Below, piece by piece: positions 50,396-58,188 of a stretch of 64,000 nucleotides of DNA (positions within the stretch are counted from its first letter, which is position 1; each line of letters opens with the position of its first letter). Both the position numbers and the translations under genes were made by a program. The notes beneath the pieces are model-generated. The model saw only the letters and a list, made by a program, of their open reading frames with translations, was not told the origin of the DNA and made no database searches. The DNA lies in assembly GCF_001012815.1 (NCBI RefSeq), contig NZ_JYJP01000143.1, forward strand, positions 88,549-152,548, read 5' to 3'. The DNA comes from Vibrio mexicanus (GTDB lineage Bacteria > Pseudomonadota > Gammaproteobacteria > Enterobacterales > Vibrionaceae).

Positions 50396-51165
50396 TTATG
50401 AACGTAGTCCAATGCCTTTGGTCACCAAGTAATGTGCAATGGCATAAAGCACTACGACAAACACGCCAAGTACACCAAACGAAGTCACGATACCTACATC
50501 TGATACGCCCAAAAAGCCGTAACGGAACGCATTCACCATGTACACAATTGGGTTAATCTTCGATACACCCTGCCAGAACTCCGGCAGCAGGCTGATTGAG
50601 TAGAAAACGCCGCCCAAGTAGGTCAATGGTGTGAGCACAAAGGTTGGAATGATTGAGATATCATCAAACGTACCTGCAAATACGGCGTTGATCAGGCCGC
50701 CAAGAGAAAACACCACCGAGGTTAAGAAAACCGTGGCAATGATAATGCCCCAGTGCTCAACTTGCAGGTCGACGAAAAACAGCGACACAAAGGTCACGAT
50801 CGCCCCACCAGCAAGCCACGTACAACACCACCCATCACAAAGCCAGCGATGATCACATAGTTTGGCACTGGAGCCACTAAGAGCTCTTCAATGTTTTTCT
50901 GAAACTTAGCACTGAAAAATGACGAAGCAACATTGGAATAGGAGTTGGTGATCACCGACATCATAATCAGGCCAGGAACAATGTATTCCATATAGCTGAA
51001 GCCGTTCATCTCTCCAATTCGAGAGCCAATCAAATTACCAAAGATAATGAAATAGAGCGTCATGGTAATTGCAGGTGGAACCAGCGTTTGCACCCAAATT
51101 CGCGTAAAACGGTTTACTTCTTTTGTTAACAGGCTAACGAATGCCGTCCAGTACAAACTATACAT
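50396..51165 (-). CDS. yadH: ABC-2 type permease (YadH-like), one frameshift
   Basis: Six-helix membrane subunit of an ABC exporter of unknown substrate, matching E. coli YadH (repaired length 256). The N-terminal part includes NGFSYMEYIVPGLIMMSVITN; the later LGGVFYSISLLPEFWQGVSKINP is the ABC-2 signature. The frame breaks near 50805 (four G for an expected five, minus strand); one added base gives GGVVRGLLVGAIVTFVSLFF. The ATG at 51165 has GAGGAG upstream and overlaps the ATPase gene by eight bases. Confidence 0.9.
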
Positions 51166-52090
51166 TCTTGCTCTCCTCACGCTGCTCTTTCACTATGCTG
51201 ACGAACAGCTCCTCTAGGCGGTTTGCTTTGTTACGCATCGACAGCACTTTAACGCCTGATTCGGTCAATTGGCTAAAGACATGGTTCAAACCATCGCTCT
51301 TTTCAATCTCGATCTCTAATGAGCCCTTTTCGACCTTCTGAGAATTCACACCCGCTAACTGCGGAACCTTTTCCACATTTTCGATATCGAGAATAAAGGT
51401 CTCTACATGAAGCTTATTCAGCAGCGATTTCATCGTGGTGTTTTCAATTAATTCCCCACGATTGATGATGCCGATATTGCGACATAGCATCTCCGCCTCT
51501 TCTAGGTAGTGAGTCGTCAAGATAATGGTAATACCTTGCTTTTCATTGATCTCTTTAAGGAATTCCCACATAGAGCGACGAAGTTCGATGTCTACCCCCG
51601 CGGTAGGCTCATCCAATATCAGCAGTTGAGGCTCATGCATTAACGCACGTGCAATCATCAAACGACGCTTCATACCACCCGACAGATTACGAGCCCGCTC
51701 GCTGCGCTTCTCCCAAAGGTCGAGTTTAGATAGGTACGTTTTAGCGCGCTCTTTTGCCAGCGTTCGTGACACGCCATAGTAGCCAGCTTGCTGCAGAACG
51801 ATCTGCTCGACGGTTTCAAACTGGTTGAAGTTGAACTCTTGCGGCACTAAACCTAAATTCTGTTTGGCCAACTCCAAATCTGTATCAATATCAAGGCCAA
51901 ATACTCGCGCTTTACCACTGGTTTTATTCACCAAGGATGAAATGATGCCGATCGTGGTCGACTTACCCGCGCCATTTGGCCCCAACAATGCGTAGAAGTC
52001 CCCTTTCTCCACCTTCAGGCTAACGCCCTTTAAAGCTTCAAAACCACCCGAATAGGTTTTACGAAGCTGATCAATCTCTAATGCATACAT
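51158..52090 (-). CDS. yadG: ABC exporter ATPase (YadG-like)
   Basis: ATP-binding partner of the adjacent permease. It shows Walker A GPNGAGKST, the signature LSGGMKRR, Walker B LLILDEPTAGVD and the switch LTTHYLEEAEM. The start MYALEIDQLRKTY at 52090 gives 310 residues, like YadG; an in-frame ATG at 52153 would add an unlikely 21 residues. The exported substrate is not known. Confidence 0.92.
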   Translation of the reverse strand: MYALEIDQLRKTYSGGFEALKGVSLKVEKGDFYALLGPNGAGKSTTIGIISSLVNKTSGKARVFGLDIDTDLELAKQNLGLVPQEFNFNQFETVEQIVLQQAGYYGVSRTLAKERAKTYLSKLDLWEKRSERARNLSGGMKRRLMIARALMHEPQLLILDEPTAGVDIELRRSMWEFLKEINEKQGITIILTTHYLEEAEMLCRNIGIINRGELIENTTMKSLLNKLHVETFILDIENVEKVPQLAGVNSQKVEKGSLEIEIEKSDGLNHVFSQLTESGVKVLSMRNKANRLEELFVSIVKEQREESKNV

Positions 52091-52174
52091 AAATTGCACG
52101 ACTCTCTTCACTAGTGTTGAGTAACAAATGCTAACAACATTCTCAATTTTCAACCCTATATTAGTAATTAATAA

Positions 52175-52211
52175 TAAAAAAGCGCAGAAGATCGTCTTCT
52201 GCGCTTTTTCT
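52175..52211 (-). terminator. Terminator after the SulP gene
   Basis: Stem AAAAAAGCGCAGAAGA / TCTTCTGCGCTTTTT with a three-base loop, located between the SulP stop and the ABC ATPase start. Confidence 0.85.
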
Positions 52212-52230
52212 TAATCAAGTTGTACAGAGC

Positions 52231-53913
52231 TTATTTAAAAGGTAGCTGCTCAATGACGGCTTCATCATTTTGCTCGACATGTTTAATTGCCGCATTCAGT
52301 GCTTCGTAACGGAATTTAAACGTGTTTCCATCCGGCACCTGATCGATAACCTTGAATTTCTCTAGCTGCTCTCTCGTCTTCTCGTTCGGGCACAATAAGT
52401 AAACGCTACATTGAGCGTCCAACGCATCCTGTATCGCATTCTCTAGAGCAAGACCAACTGTGACGTCAATCATTGGCACGTCGGTCAAATCAAGTATCAT
52501 CACTTCGTAGTCACTAATACTGGTGTGCTGCCTTGAAATCGCCTTAGAAACGCTGAAAATCATCGGCCCAGACAAGTAGAAAAACAGAACTTTACCATTG
52601 GCTTTATCAAGTAGGCCTCTTTCGCTATCGGTAAGAGGCAGATCGTCATCGTCGGCATCACTGATTGCTTTAACCTGACGCGCTTGCTCGCGACTCAGGC
52701 GTTCAATGATAATGATGTTTGAAATAAAGACGCCAAGACCAACCGCTGCAATCAGGTCAACAAACACCGTGAGCAGCATGACACCGTACATGATCGCCAT
52801 ACCCGCAAAGCTAACTTTGTGAGCGCGCTGGATGAAACTCCAATCGAGGATGTTGAAACCAACATACACCGCGATACCTGCCAGTACTGCCATCGGAATT
52901 GGCTCGGTAAGACCACCAGCAACCAATACAACTAACGCCAATACTAATGCGCGAGTCACACCTGATAGCGGTGAACGTGCACCGACTTGAATGTTAGTCA
53001 CCGTACCCATAGTTGCACCCGCGCCGGGTAGCGCACCGAACAGGCCTGAGATCATGTTTGCAAGACCTTGGCCGCGTAGCTCTTTATCTGAGTCGTGTTC
53101 TTTACGCGTTAGTGAGTCGCCGATAACCGCCGTCAATAGAGTATCAATACAACCTAACGTACCAAGCACTAACGCATCAATCACCATTTCGGTAAAGACA
53201 TCTGCGCCAAAGTGAGGAATCACTAACGAAGGTAGACCTGCTGGAATCTCACCAATACGACGAATATCGTCTGTCCCGAACATCATCACTGACAGGATGG
53301 TAACCGCAACTAAAGCCACAAGCTGGGCGGGTACATATCGACGATAAGCTTTCGGGAACAAGAACAAAATAGCCAGCGTCAGTATGCCCAAGAACAGCTC
53401 ACTGAACTTCATGTTCTCAATAATTTCAGGCAATGCAGTGAGCGTTCCCATTACTCCACCAGCAGGCGCTGCTTGTCCAAGCAGTGGGGATAATTGAAGA
53501 ATGATCAAGATAACGCCGATACCCGACATGAAGCCCGATACCACGCTATAAGGCATTAGGGTAACGTATTTACCAAGTTTGAGGGTTCCGAGAAGAATCT
53601 GGAATGCACCCGCCATCATGACGACGGTAAAGGTCATCGCCATGCCAGTTTCTGGGTATTTCGCCATCATACTGGTCAGTACGGCGGTCATGATTACCGT
53701 CATTGGGCCCGTAGGCTCAGAGATCAGGGTATTCGAACCACCAAAGAGGGCGGCAAAGAAGCCCACCATGATTGCGCCCCACAGACCAGCTTCTGCGCCA
53801 GCACCTGAAGCAACACCAAAAGCGAGTGCGAGAGGTAATGAGATGATAGCGGTTGTTACACCACCGAAGAGATCACCTTTAAGGTTTATATCATCAAAAC
53901 GACGTCCAAACAC
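52231..53913 (-). CDS. SulP family anion transporter with STAS domain
   Basis: Inner-membrane anion transporter of the SLC26/SulP family. About 400 residues of hydrophobic helices start with FGGVTTAIISLPLALAFGVASGAG and include SEPTGPMTVIMTAVL. A cytoplasmic STAS domain follows (about 440-550, VMILDLTDVPMIDVT). 560 residues. The start is GTG, with AGGGAG upstream. Divergent from a carbonic anhydrase gene, so bicarbonate is a likely substrate; sulfate or dicarboxylates remain possible. Confidence 0.88.
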   Translation of the reverse strand: MFGRRFDDINLKGDLFGGVTTAIISLPLALAFGVASGAGAEAGLWGAIMVGFFAALFGGSNTLISEPTGPMTVIMTAVLTSMMAKYPETGMAMTFTVVMMAGAFQILLGTLKLGKYVTLMPYSVVSGFMSGIGVILIILQLSPLLGQAAPAGGVMGTLTALPEIIENMKFSELFLGILTLAILFLFPKAYRRYVPAQLVALVAVTILSVMMFGTDDIRRIGEIPAGLPSLVIPHFGADVFTEMVIDALVLGTLGCIDTLLTAVIGDSLTRKEHDSDKELRGQGLANMISGLFGALPGAGATMGTVTNIQVGARSPLSGVTRALVLALVVLVAGGLTEPIPMAVLAGIAVYVGFNILDWSFIQRAHKVSFAGMAIMYGVMLLTVFVDLIAAVGLGVFISNIIIIERLSREQARQVKAISDADDDDLPLTDSERGLLDKANGKVLFFYLSGPMIFSVSKAISRQHTSISDYEVMILDLTDVPMIDVTVGLALENAIQDALDAQCSVYLLCPNEKTREQLEKFKVIDQVPDGNTFKFRYEALNAAIKHVEQNDEAVIEQLPFK

Positions 53914-54150
53914 AATTCAGCTCCCTGCTGATAGACAAACAAACGGCATCACTTTAACAAATCTTATATAAGGAAACTAAACTTAAAATAAGATTTATTC
54001 TCTTGGCTTTATAACTAAACAACATAAATTTAACTATCTTTATGATTTTCTATGCAAGAACTAGTCAGATGAGTACATTTTCATGCATTTTAATCAAGAT
54101 AGCCTTATCAACATTGTGTATAGTATCGGCAGTAAATCGAGGATTTTTTT

Positions 54151-54810
54151 ATGCCGGAAATTAAACAGCTTTTTGAAAACAACTCAAAGTGGTCAGATTC
54201 TATCAAGTCCGAGAAACCTGAATTTTTCGCCAAACTAGAAGAAGGCCAAAGTCCAGATTTTTTGTGGATTGGTTGTTCCGATAGCCGTGTACCCGCAGAG
54301 CGATTAACCGGTCTCTACTCTGGTGAGTTGTTTGTACACCGAAATGTTGCCAACCAAGTCATTCATACCGACTTAAACTGTTTGTCTGTCGTGCAATACG
54401 CAGTCGATGTTCTTAAAGTCAAACACATCATCGTTTGTGGTCACTATGGCTGTGGTGGTGTGAATGCAGCGATTGAAAACCCAAGACTTGGACTCATCAA
54501 TAACTGGATACTTCACATTCGTGATCTCTTCTTAAAACATCGCAATCACCTGAACCGACTTCCAGAAGAAAAATGGGCGGATAAGCTTTGTGAGATCAAT
54601 GTCGCCGAGCAAGTCTATAACCTAGGTAACTCGACCATTTTACAGAGCGCATGGGAGCGAGGACAAAAAGTTGAAGTTCATGGTGTCGTGTATGGAATTG
54701 GAGACGGTAAGTTGGAAGATTTAGGCGTGGGTTGCTCGAGTAACGAAACCCTTGAACTTAACTTTCACTCTGCAATGGAAAAAATTCTTCACTCCGATGT
54801 TCTAAAATAA
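54151..54810 (+). CDS. can: Beta-class carbonic anhydrase
   Basis: Zinc enzyme interconverting CO2 and bicarbonate. The ligands Cys42 (WIGCSDSR), His98 and Cys101 (VCGHYGCGG) and the Asp44-Arg46 dyad are all present at the same positions as E. coli Can. 219 residues. AGGA lies upstream of the ATG. It is divergent from the SulP transporter gene across 237 bases in which I see no clear operator. Confidence 0.94.
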   Translation: MPEIKQLFENNSKWSDSIKSEKPEFFAKLEEGQSPDFLWIGCSDSRVPAERLTGLYSGELFVHRNVANQVIHTDLNCLSVVQYAVDVLKVKHIIVCGHYGCGGVNAAIENPRLGLINNWILHIRDLFLKHRNHLNRLPEEKWADKLCEINVAEQVYNLGNSTILQSAWERGQKVEVHGVVYGIGDGKLEDLGVGCSSNETLELNFHSAMEKILHSDVLK

Positions 54811-54838
54811 TTCCACCTGTAGACTCGGACGCTTGATC

Positions 54839-54870
54839 AAAAAAATGCCCACATGATGTGGGCATTTTTG
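54839..54870. terminator. Bidirectional terminator between can and hpt
   Basis: Stem AAAAATGCCCACAT / ATGTGGGCATTTTT around a very small loop. Confidence 0.85.
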
Positions 54871-54894
54871 TATCTATTAGCGAGTGGCTTAAGG

Positions 54895-55424
54895 TTACTC
54901 TTGAGGAACCACTTTACCAATATACGGCAGATGACGATATTTTTGAGCGTAATCGATACCCACACCAACAACAAACTCATCTGGAATCTCAAAACCGATC
55001 CATTTCGCATCCACTTCAACTTCGCGACGTGATGGCTTATCAAGTAATGTACAAATTTGGATAGACTTAGGTTCACGAAGAGACAGGATCTCTCTCACCT
55101 TGCTCAGCGTGTTGCCTGTATCAATGATGTCTTCCACTAGAAGGATATCTTTGCCTTTGATGTCGTCGTCTAGATCTTTCAAGATACGAACATCGCGAGA
55201 GCTCTCCATGCTATTTCCGTAGCTAGAAGCTGTCATGAAATCAACTTGATGAGTCACTTCAATCGCACGCGCAAGGTCTGCCATGAATACAAATGAGCCA
55301 CGTAGTAGCCGATCATGACCAAGTCTTCACTGCCTTTATAGTGCTCTGTAATTTGCTGCCCTAGCTCTTTAACGCGATCACTCACTTCCTGCTCAGTGAT
55401 CATAACTTCAACTGTATGTTTCAT
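54895..55424 (-). CDS. hpt: Hypoxanthine phosphoribosyltransferase, one frameshift
   Basis: Purine salvage enzyme using PRPP. The PRPP motif LLVEDIIDTGNTL and DKPSRREVEVDAKWIGFEIPD are typical. As written, only the last 129 residues are open. The upstream sequence from the ATG at 55424 encodes MKHTVEVMITEQEVSDRVKE and enters another frame; a single missing base near 55308 (GGCTACTACG for GGC-TTA- or GGC-CTA-CTACG) restores IGLLRGSFVFMADL and the normal 176 residues. Confidence 0.9.
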
Positions 55425-55732
55425 ACCTGTCTCACATTGTTAGTGGCTTACGAGAATCTATAGAGTGTAGCCACAATAGGATTAGTTGGCCGCTAGTTTA
55501 ACATCCATAAACTATGGCGTTAACCGTTTCAGTTACATCCTTATTGAGAAATAGGTCACTTAAAGAGACTTTAATTGTTCAATTTTTATTAAAATTGTTG
55601 ATAAATCCGCCACTCCATATTGACCTCCTGGCATATGCACCATTACACTCATAGAGCTTTGAGCAAATTATAAAACAATAAATAGAGCGATACGCTCATT
55701 ACAACGTTAAAAAATGGCAAGGAAATAAACTC
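55425..55732 (+). other. 308-bp promoter and leader of the luxR homologue
   Basis: Divergent region between hpt and luxR with no gene. It is AT-rich. It contains TTGTTGATAAAT (about 55596-55607), which resembles half of the LuxR-family binding consensus and could serve autoregulation, and a leader with a Qrr-like target next to the start codon. Confidence 0.6.
55700..55724 (+). promoter_or_regulatory. Candidate Qrr sRNA pairing site in the luxR leader
   Basis: ACAACGT (55701-55707) and TGGC (55715-55718) are complementary to the two ends of the conserved Qrr core (GCCAACTGACGTTGT, recalled) and are separated by a bulge. The ribosome site AAGGA follows directly, so pairing would block translation, as known for luxR/hapR mRNAs. 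Confidence 0.6.
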
Positions 55733-56362
55733 ATGGACTCAATTGAAAAAAGGCCGCGTACGCGCCTGTCACCTCAAAAGCGCAAACTACAGCTAATGGA
55801 GATCGCGCTAGAAGTTTTTGCTAAACGTGGCATTGGCCGAGGTGGTCACGCTGACATCGCAGAGATTGCACAAGTCTCGGTTGCAACAGTGTTTAACTAC
55901 TTCCCAACTCGCGAAGATTTAGTCGACGACGTACTCAATCATGTTGTACGTCAGTTCTCAAACTTTCTTTCTGACACCATCGACCTTGATGTTCACGCTA
56001 AAGAGAATCTAGCCAACATCACCAATGGCATGACTCGTTTAGTAGTTAACGACTGTCATTGGCTGAAAGTTTGGTTCGAGTGGAGCGCATCGACTCGTGA
56101 CGAAGTATGGCCACTGTTCGTAACCACTAACCGTACTAACCAAATGCTGGTTCAAAACATGTTTGTCAAAGCGATTGAGCGTGGTGAAGTCTGTGCCGAG
56201 CACGATCCTGCAGATCTAGCAACGCTTTTCCACGGCATTTGTTACTCTCTGTTCGTTCAATCTAACCGTATCCAGAATGAAGCGGCGCTAGAGAAACTGA
56301 CTCAGAGCTACCTTGATATGCTGTGCATTTACCAGCATGCCGAAGAGTCTGTAACAGGCTAA
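55733..56362 (+). CDS. luxR: LuxR/HapR/OpaR-family quorum-sensing master regulator
   Basis: TetR-family dimeric DNA-binding protein controlling high-cell-density genes in vibrios. The N-terminal HTH (about residues 22-68, ADIAEIAQVSVATVFNYFPTREDLV) is identical to V. harveyi LuxR from the second helix to NYFPTREDLVD, as I recall it. The ligand-like C-terminal domain includes HWLKVWFEWSASTRDEVWPLF. The DSIEKRPRTRLSPQKRK start and the AEESVTG end differ from V. cholerae HapR. 209 residues. Confidence 0.95.
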   Translation: MDSIEKRPRTRLSPQKRKLQLMEIALEVFAKRGIGRGGHADIAEIAQVSVATVFNYFPTREDLVDDVLNHVVRQFSNFLSDTIDLDVHAKENLANITNGMTRLVVNDCHWLKVWFEWSASTRDEVWPLFVTTNRTNQMLVQNMFVKAIERGEVCAEHDPADLATLFHGICYSLFVQSNRIQNEAALEKLTQSYLDMLCIYQHAEESVTG

Positions 56363-56385
56363 ACACCTTATATAAAGCAACTAAG

Positions 56386-56412
56386 GCTTGCCTATCGGTA
56401 AGCCTTTTTTGT
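56386..56412 (+). terminator. Terminator after luxR
   Basis: Stem AAGGCTTGCC / GGTAAGCCTT (one G-T pair) followed by six T. Confidence 0.7.
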
Positions 56413-56453
56413 TTGATGCCATTCCCAATGGAACCAGCATGGTCTGCAAAAAC

Positions 56454-56483
56454 AAAAAGCCGCTGACTGTTCAGCGGCTTTTC
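56454..56483 (-). terminator. Terminator after lpd
   Basis: Stem AAAAGCCGCTGA / TCAGCGGCTTTT with a four-base loop; on the minus strand it is followed by a T run. Confidence 0.85.
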
Positions 56484-56516
56484 TTATCAGATTGAGAAAC
56501 TTAGTCTCTAAGAAAA

Positions 56517-57947
56517 TTACTTTTTCTTTTTCACTGCTTTCTTATTTGGAAGGTCAGTGATAGAACCTTCGAATACTTCAGCAGCAAGACCAACAGACTC
56601 ATGCAGAGTTGGGTGAGCGTGAATTGTTAGAGCGATGTCTTCAGCGTCACAACCCATCTCGATTGCTAGGCCGATTTCACCTAGAAGCTCACCACCGTTA
56701 GTACCAACGATAGCACCACCAATTACACGGTGAGTGTCTTTGTCGAAGATCATCTTCGTCATACCGTCTGCACAGTCAGATGCGATTGCACGGCCTGACG
56801 CTGCCCATGGGAAAGTAGCCACTTCGTAGTTGATGCCTTCCGCTTTCGCTTCTTTCTCAGTCTTACCAACCCATGCCACTTCTGGCTCAGTGTAAGCAAT
56901 TGAAGGAATAACTTTAGGGTCGAAGTAGTGCTTCTTACCAGAGATAACTTCAGCAGCCACGTGGCCTTCATGCACACCTTTGTGAGCAAGCATTGGTTGA
57001 CCAACCACATCACCGATAGCGAAGATGTGTGGAACGTTAGTACGCATCTGTTTATCAACGTTGATGAAGCCACGCTCGTCGATTTCTAGACCCGCTTTTT
57101 CACCGTCGATTAGCTGACCATTTGGTACACGACCAATAGCAACAAGAACCGCATCGTAACGCTCAGCTTCTGCTGGTGCTTTTTTGCCTTCCATTGAAAC
57201 GTAGATACCGTCTTCTTTCGCTTCAACTGCTGTTACTTTAGTTTCAAGCATTAGCTTGAACTTGTCTTTGATACGCTTAGTGTAAACTTTAACGATGTCT
57301 TTATCCGCAGCTGGGATAACTTGGTCAAACATCTCTACTACGTCTACTTTAGAACCTAGAGAGTGGTAAACCGTACCCATTTCTAGACCGATGATACCAC
57401 CACCCATGATAAGCAGTTTTTCTGGTACTTCTTTCAGCTCTAGCGCATCCGTTGAATCCCAAATACGTGGGTCTTCATGTGGAATGAATGGCAGTTTAAT
57501 TGGGCGAGAACCCGCAGCAACGATAGCGTTGTCGAAGTTTACAACTGTCGACTCACCTTCGCCTTCTACTAGGATAGAGTTAGGGCCAGTAAACTTACCG
57601 TAGCCGTTAACCACTGTTACGTTACGCATCTTAGCCATACCGCCAAGACCGCCAGTCAGTTGGTTAACCACTTTTTCTTTCCAGATACGGATCTTGTTAA
57701 TGTCTGTTTGTGGTTCGCCGAAAACTACGCCGTGATCAGCCATAGCTTTTGCTTCTTCGATAACTTTAGAAACGTGAAGAAGGGCTTTTGATGGAATACA
57801 ACCAACGTTTAGACATACACCGCCAAGAGTGCTGTAACGTTCAACTAATACTGTTTCTAGACCTAAGTCTGCACAACGGAATGCAGCTGAGTAACCAGCA
57901 GGACCAGAACCAAGTACAACAACTTGGGCTTTAATTTCTTTGCTCAT
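56517..57947 (-). CDS. lpd: Dihydrolipoamide dehydrogenase (E3)
   Basis: FAD enzyme that reoxidises lipoyl groups of the pyruvate and 2-oxoglutarate dehydrogenase and glycine cleavage complexes. FAD site GSGPAGYSAAF, redox cysteines 45 and 50 in GGVCLNVGCIPSK, NAD site GGGIIGLEMG and the active-site His-Glu in HAHPTLHESV are all present. 476 residues. It is 241 bases downstream of aceF, with a hairpin between them, so it can be expressed from its own promoter as well. Confidence 0.96.
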   Translation of the reverse strand: MSKEIKAQVVVLGSGPAGYSAAFRCADLGLETVLVERYSTLGGVCLNVGCIPSKALLHVSKVIEEAKAMADHGVVFGEPQTDINKIRIWKEKVVNQLTGGLGGMAKMRNVTVVNGYGKFTGPNSILVEGEGESTVVNFDNAIVAAGSRPIKLPFIPHEDPRIWDSTDALELKEVPEKLLIMGGGIIGLEMGTVYHSLGSKVDVVEMFDQVIPAADKDIVKVYTKRIKDKFKLMLETKVTAVEAKEDGIYVSMEGKKAPAEAERYDAVLVAIGRVPNGQLIDGEKAGLEIDERGFINVDKQMRTNVPHIFAIGDVVGQPMLAHKGVHEGHVAAEVISGKKHYFDPKVIPSIAYTEPEVAWVGKTEKEAKAEGINYEVATFPWAASGRAIASDCADGMTKMIFDKDTHRVIGGAIVGTNGGELLGEIGLAIEMGCDAEDIALTIHAHPTLHESVGLAAEVFEGSITDLPNKKAVKKKK

Positions 57948-58149
57948 TGTGACCTCTTGTAGTCATTATCCCTAACAGGCTGAGAAGGTATTCTTAAATT
58001 ATTGGACTTTCAAACCGTGAATATTTTACAGAGTTGTTAACAGTGTGAAAGTAGCTTTAAGTTAGCCTGTGAGCTAGACAACAATTCGTTTGAGAATCCC
58101 GGATTAATTGCCAACTGGGACAACAACAAATTGTCGATGTTATTAATAG

Positions 58150-58175
58150 TAGAGGCGGCTGTTAGCCGCCTCTAA
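58150..58175 (-). terminator. Hairpin between aceF and lpd
   Basis: Stem AGAGGCGGCT / AGCCGCCTCT with a short loop; the minus-strand tail is not a T run, so readthrough into lpd is expected. Confidence 0.5.
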
Positions 58176-58188
58176 ATCATCTATTCTA

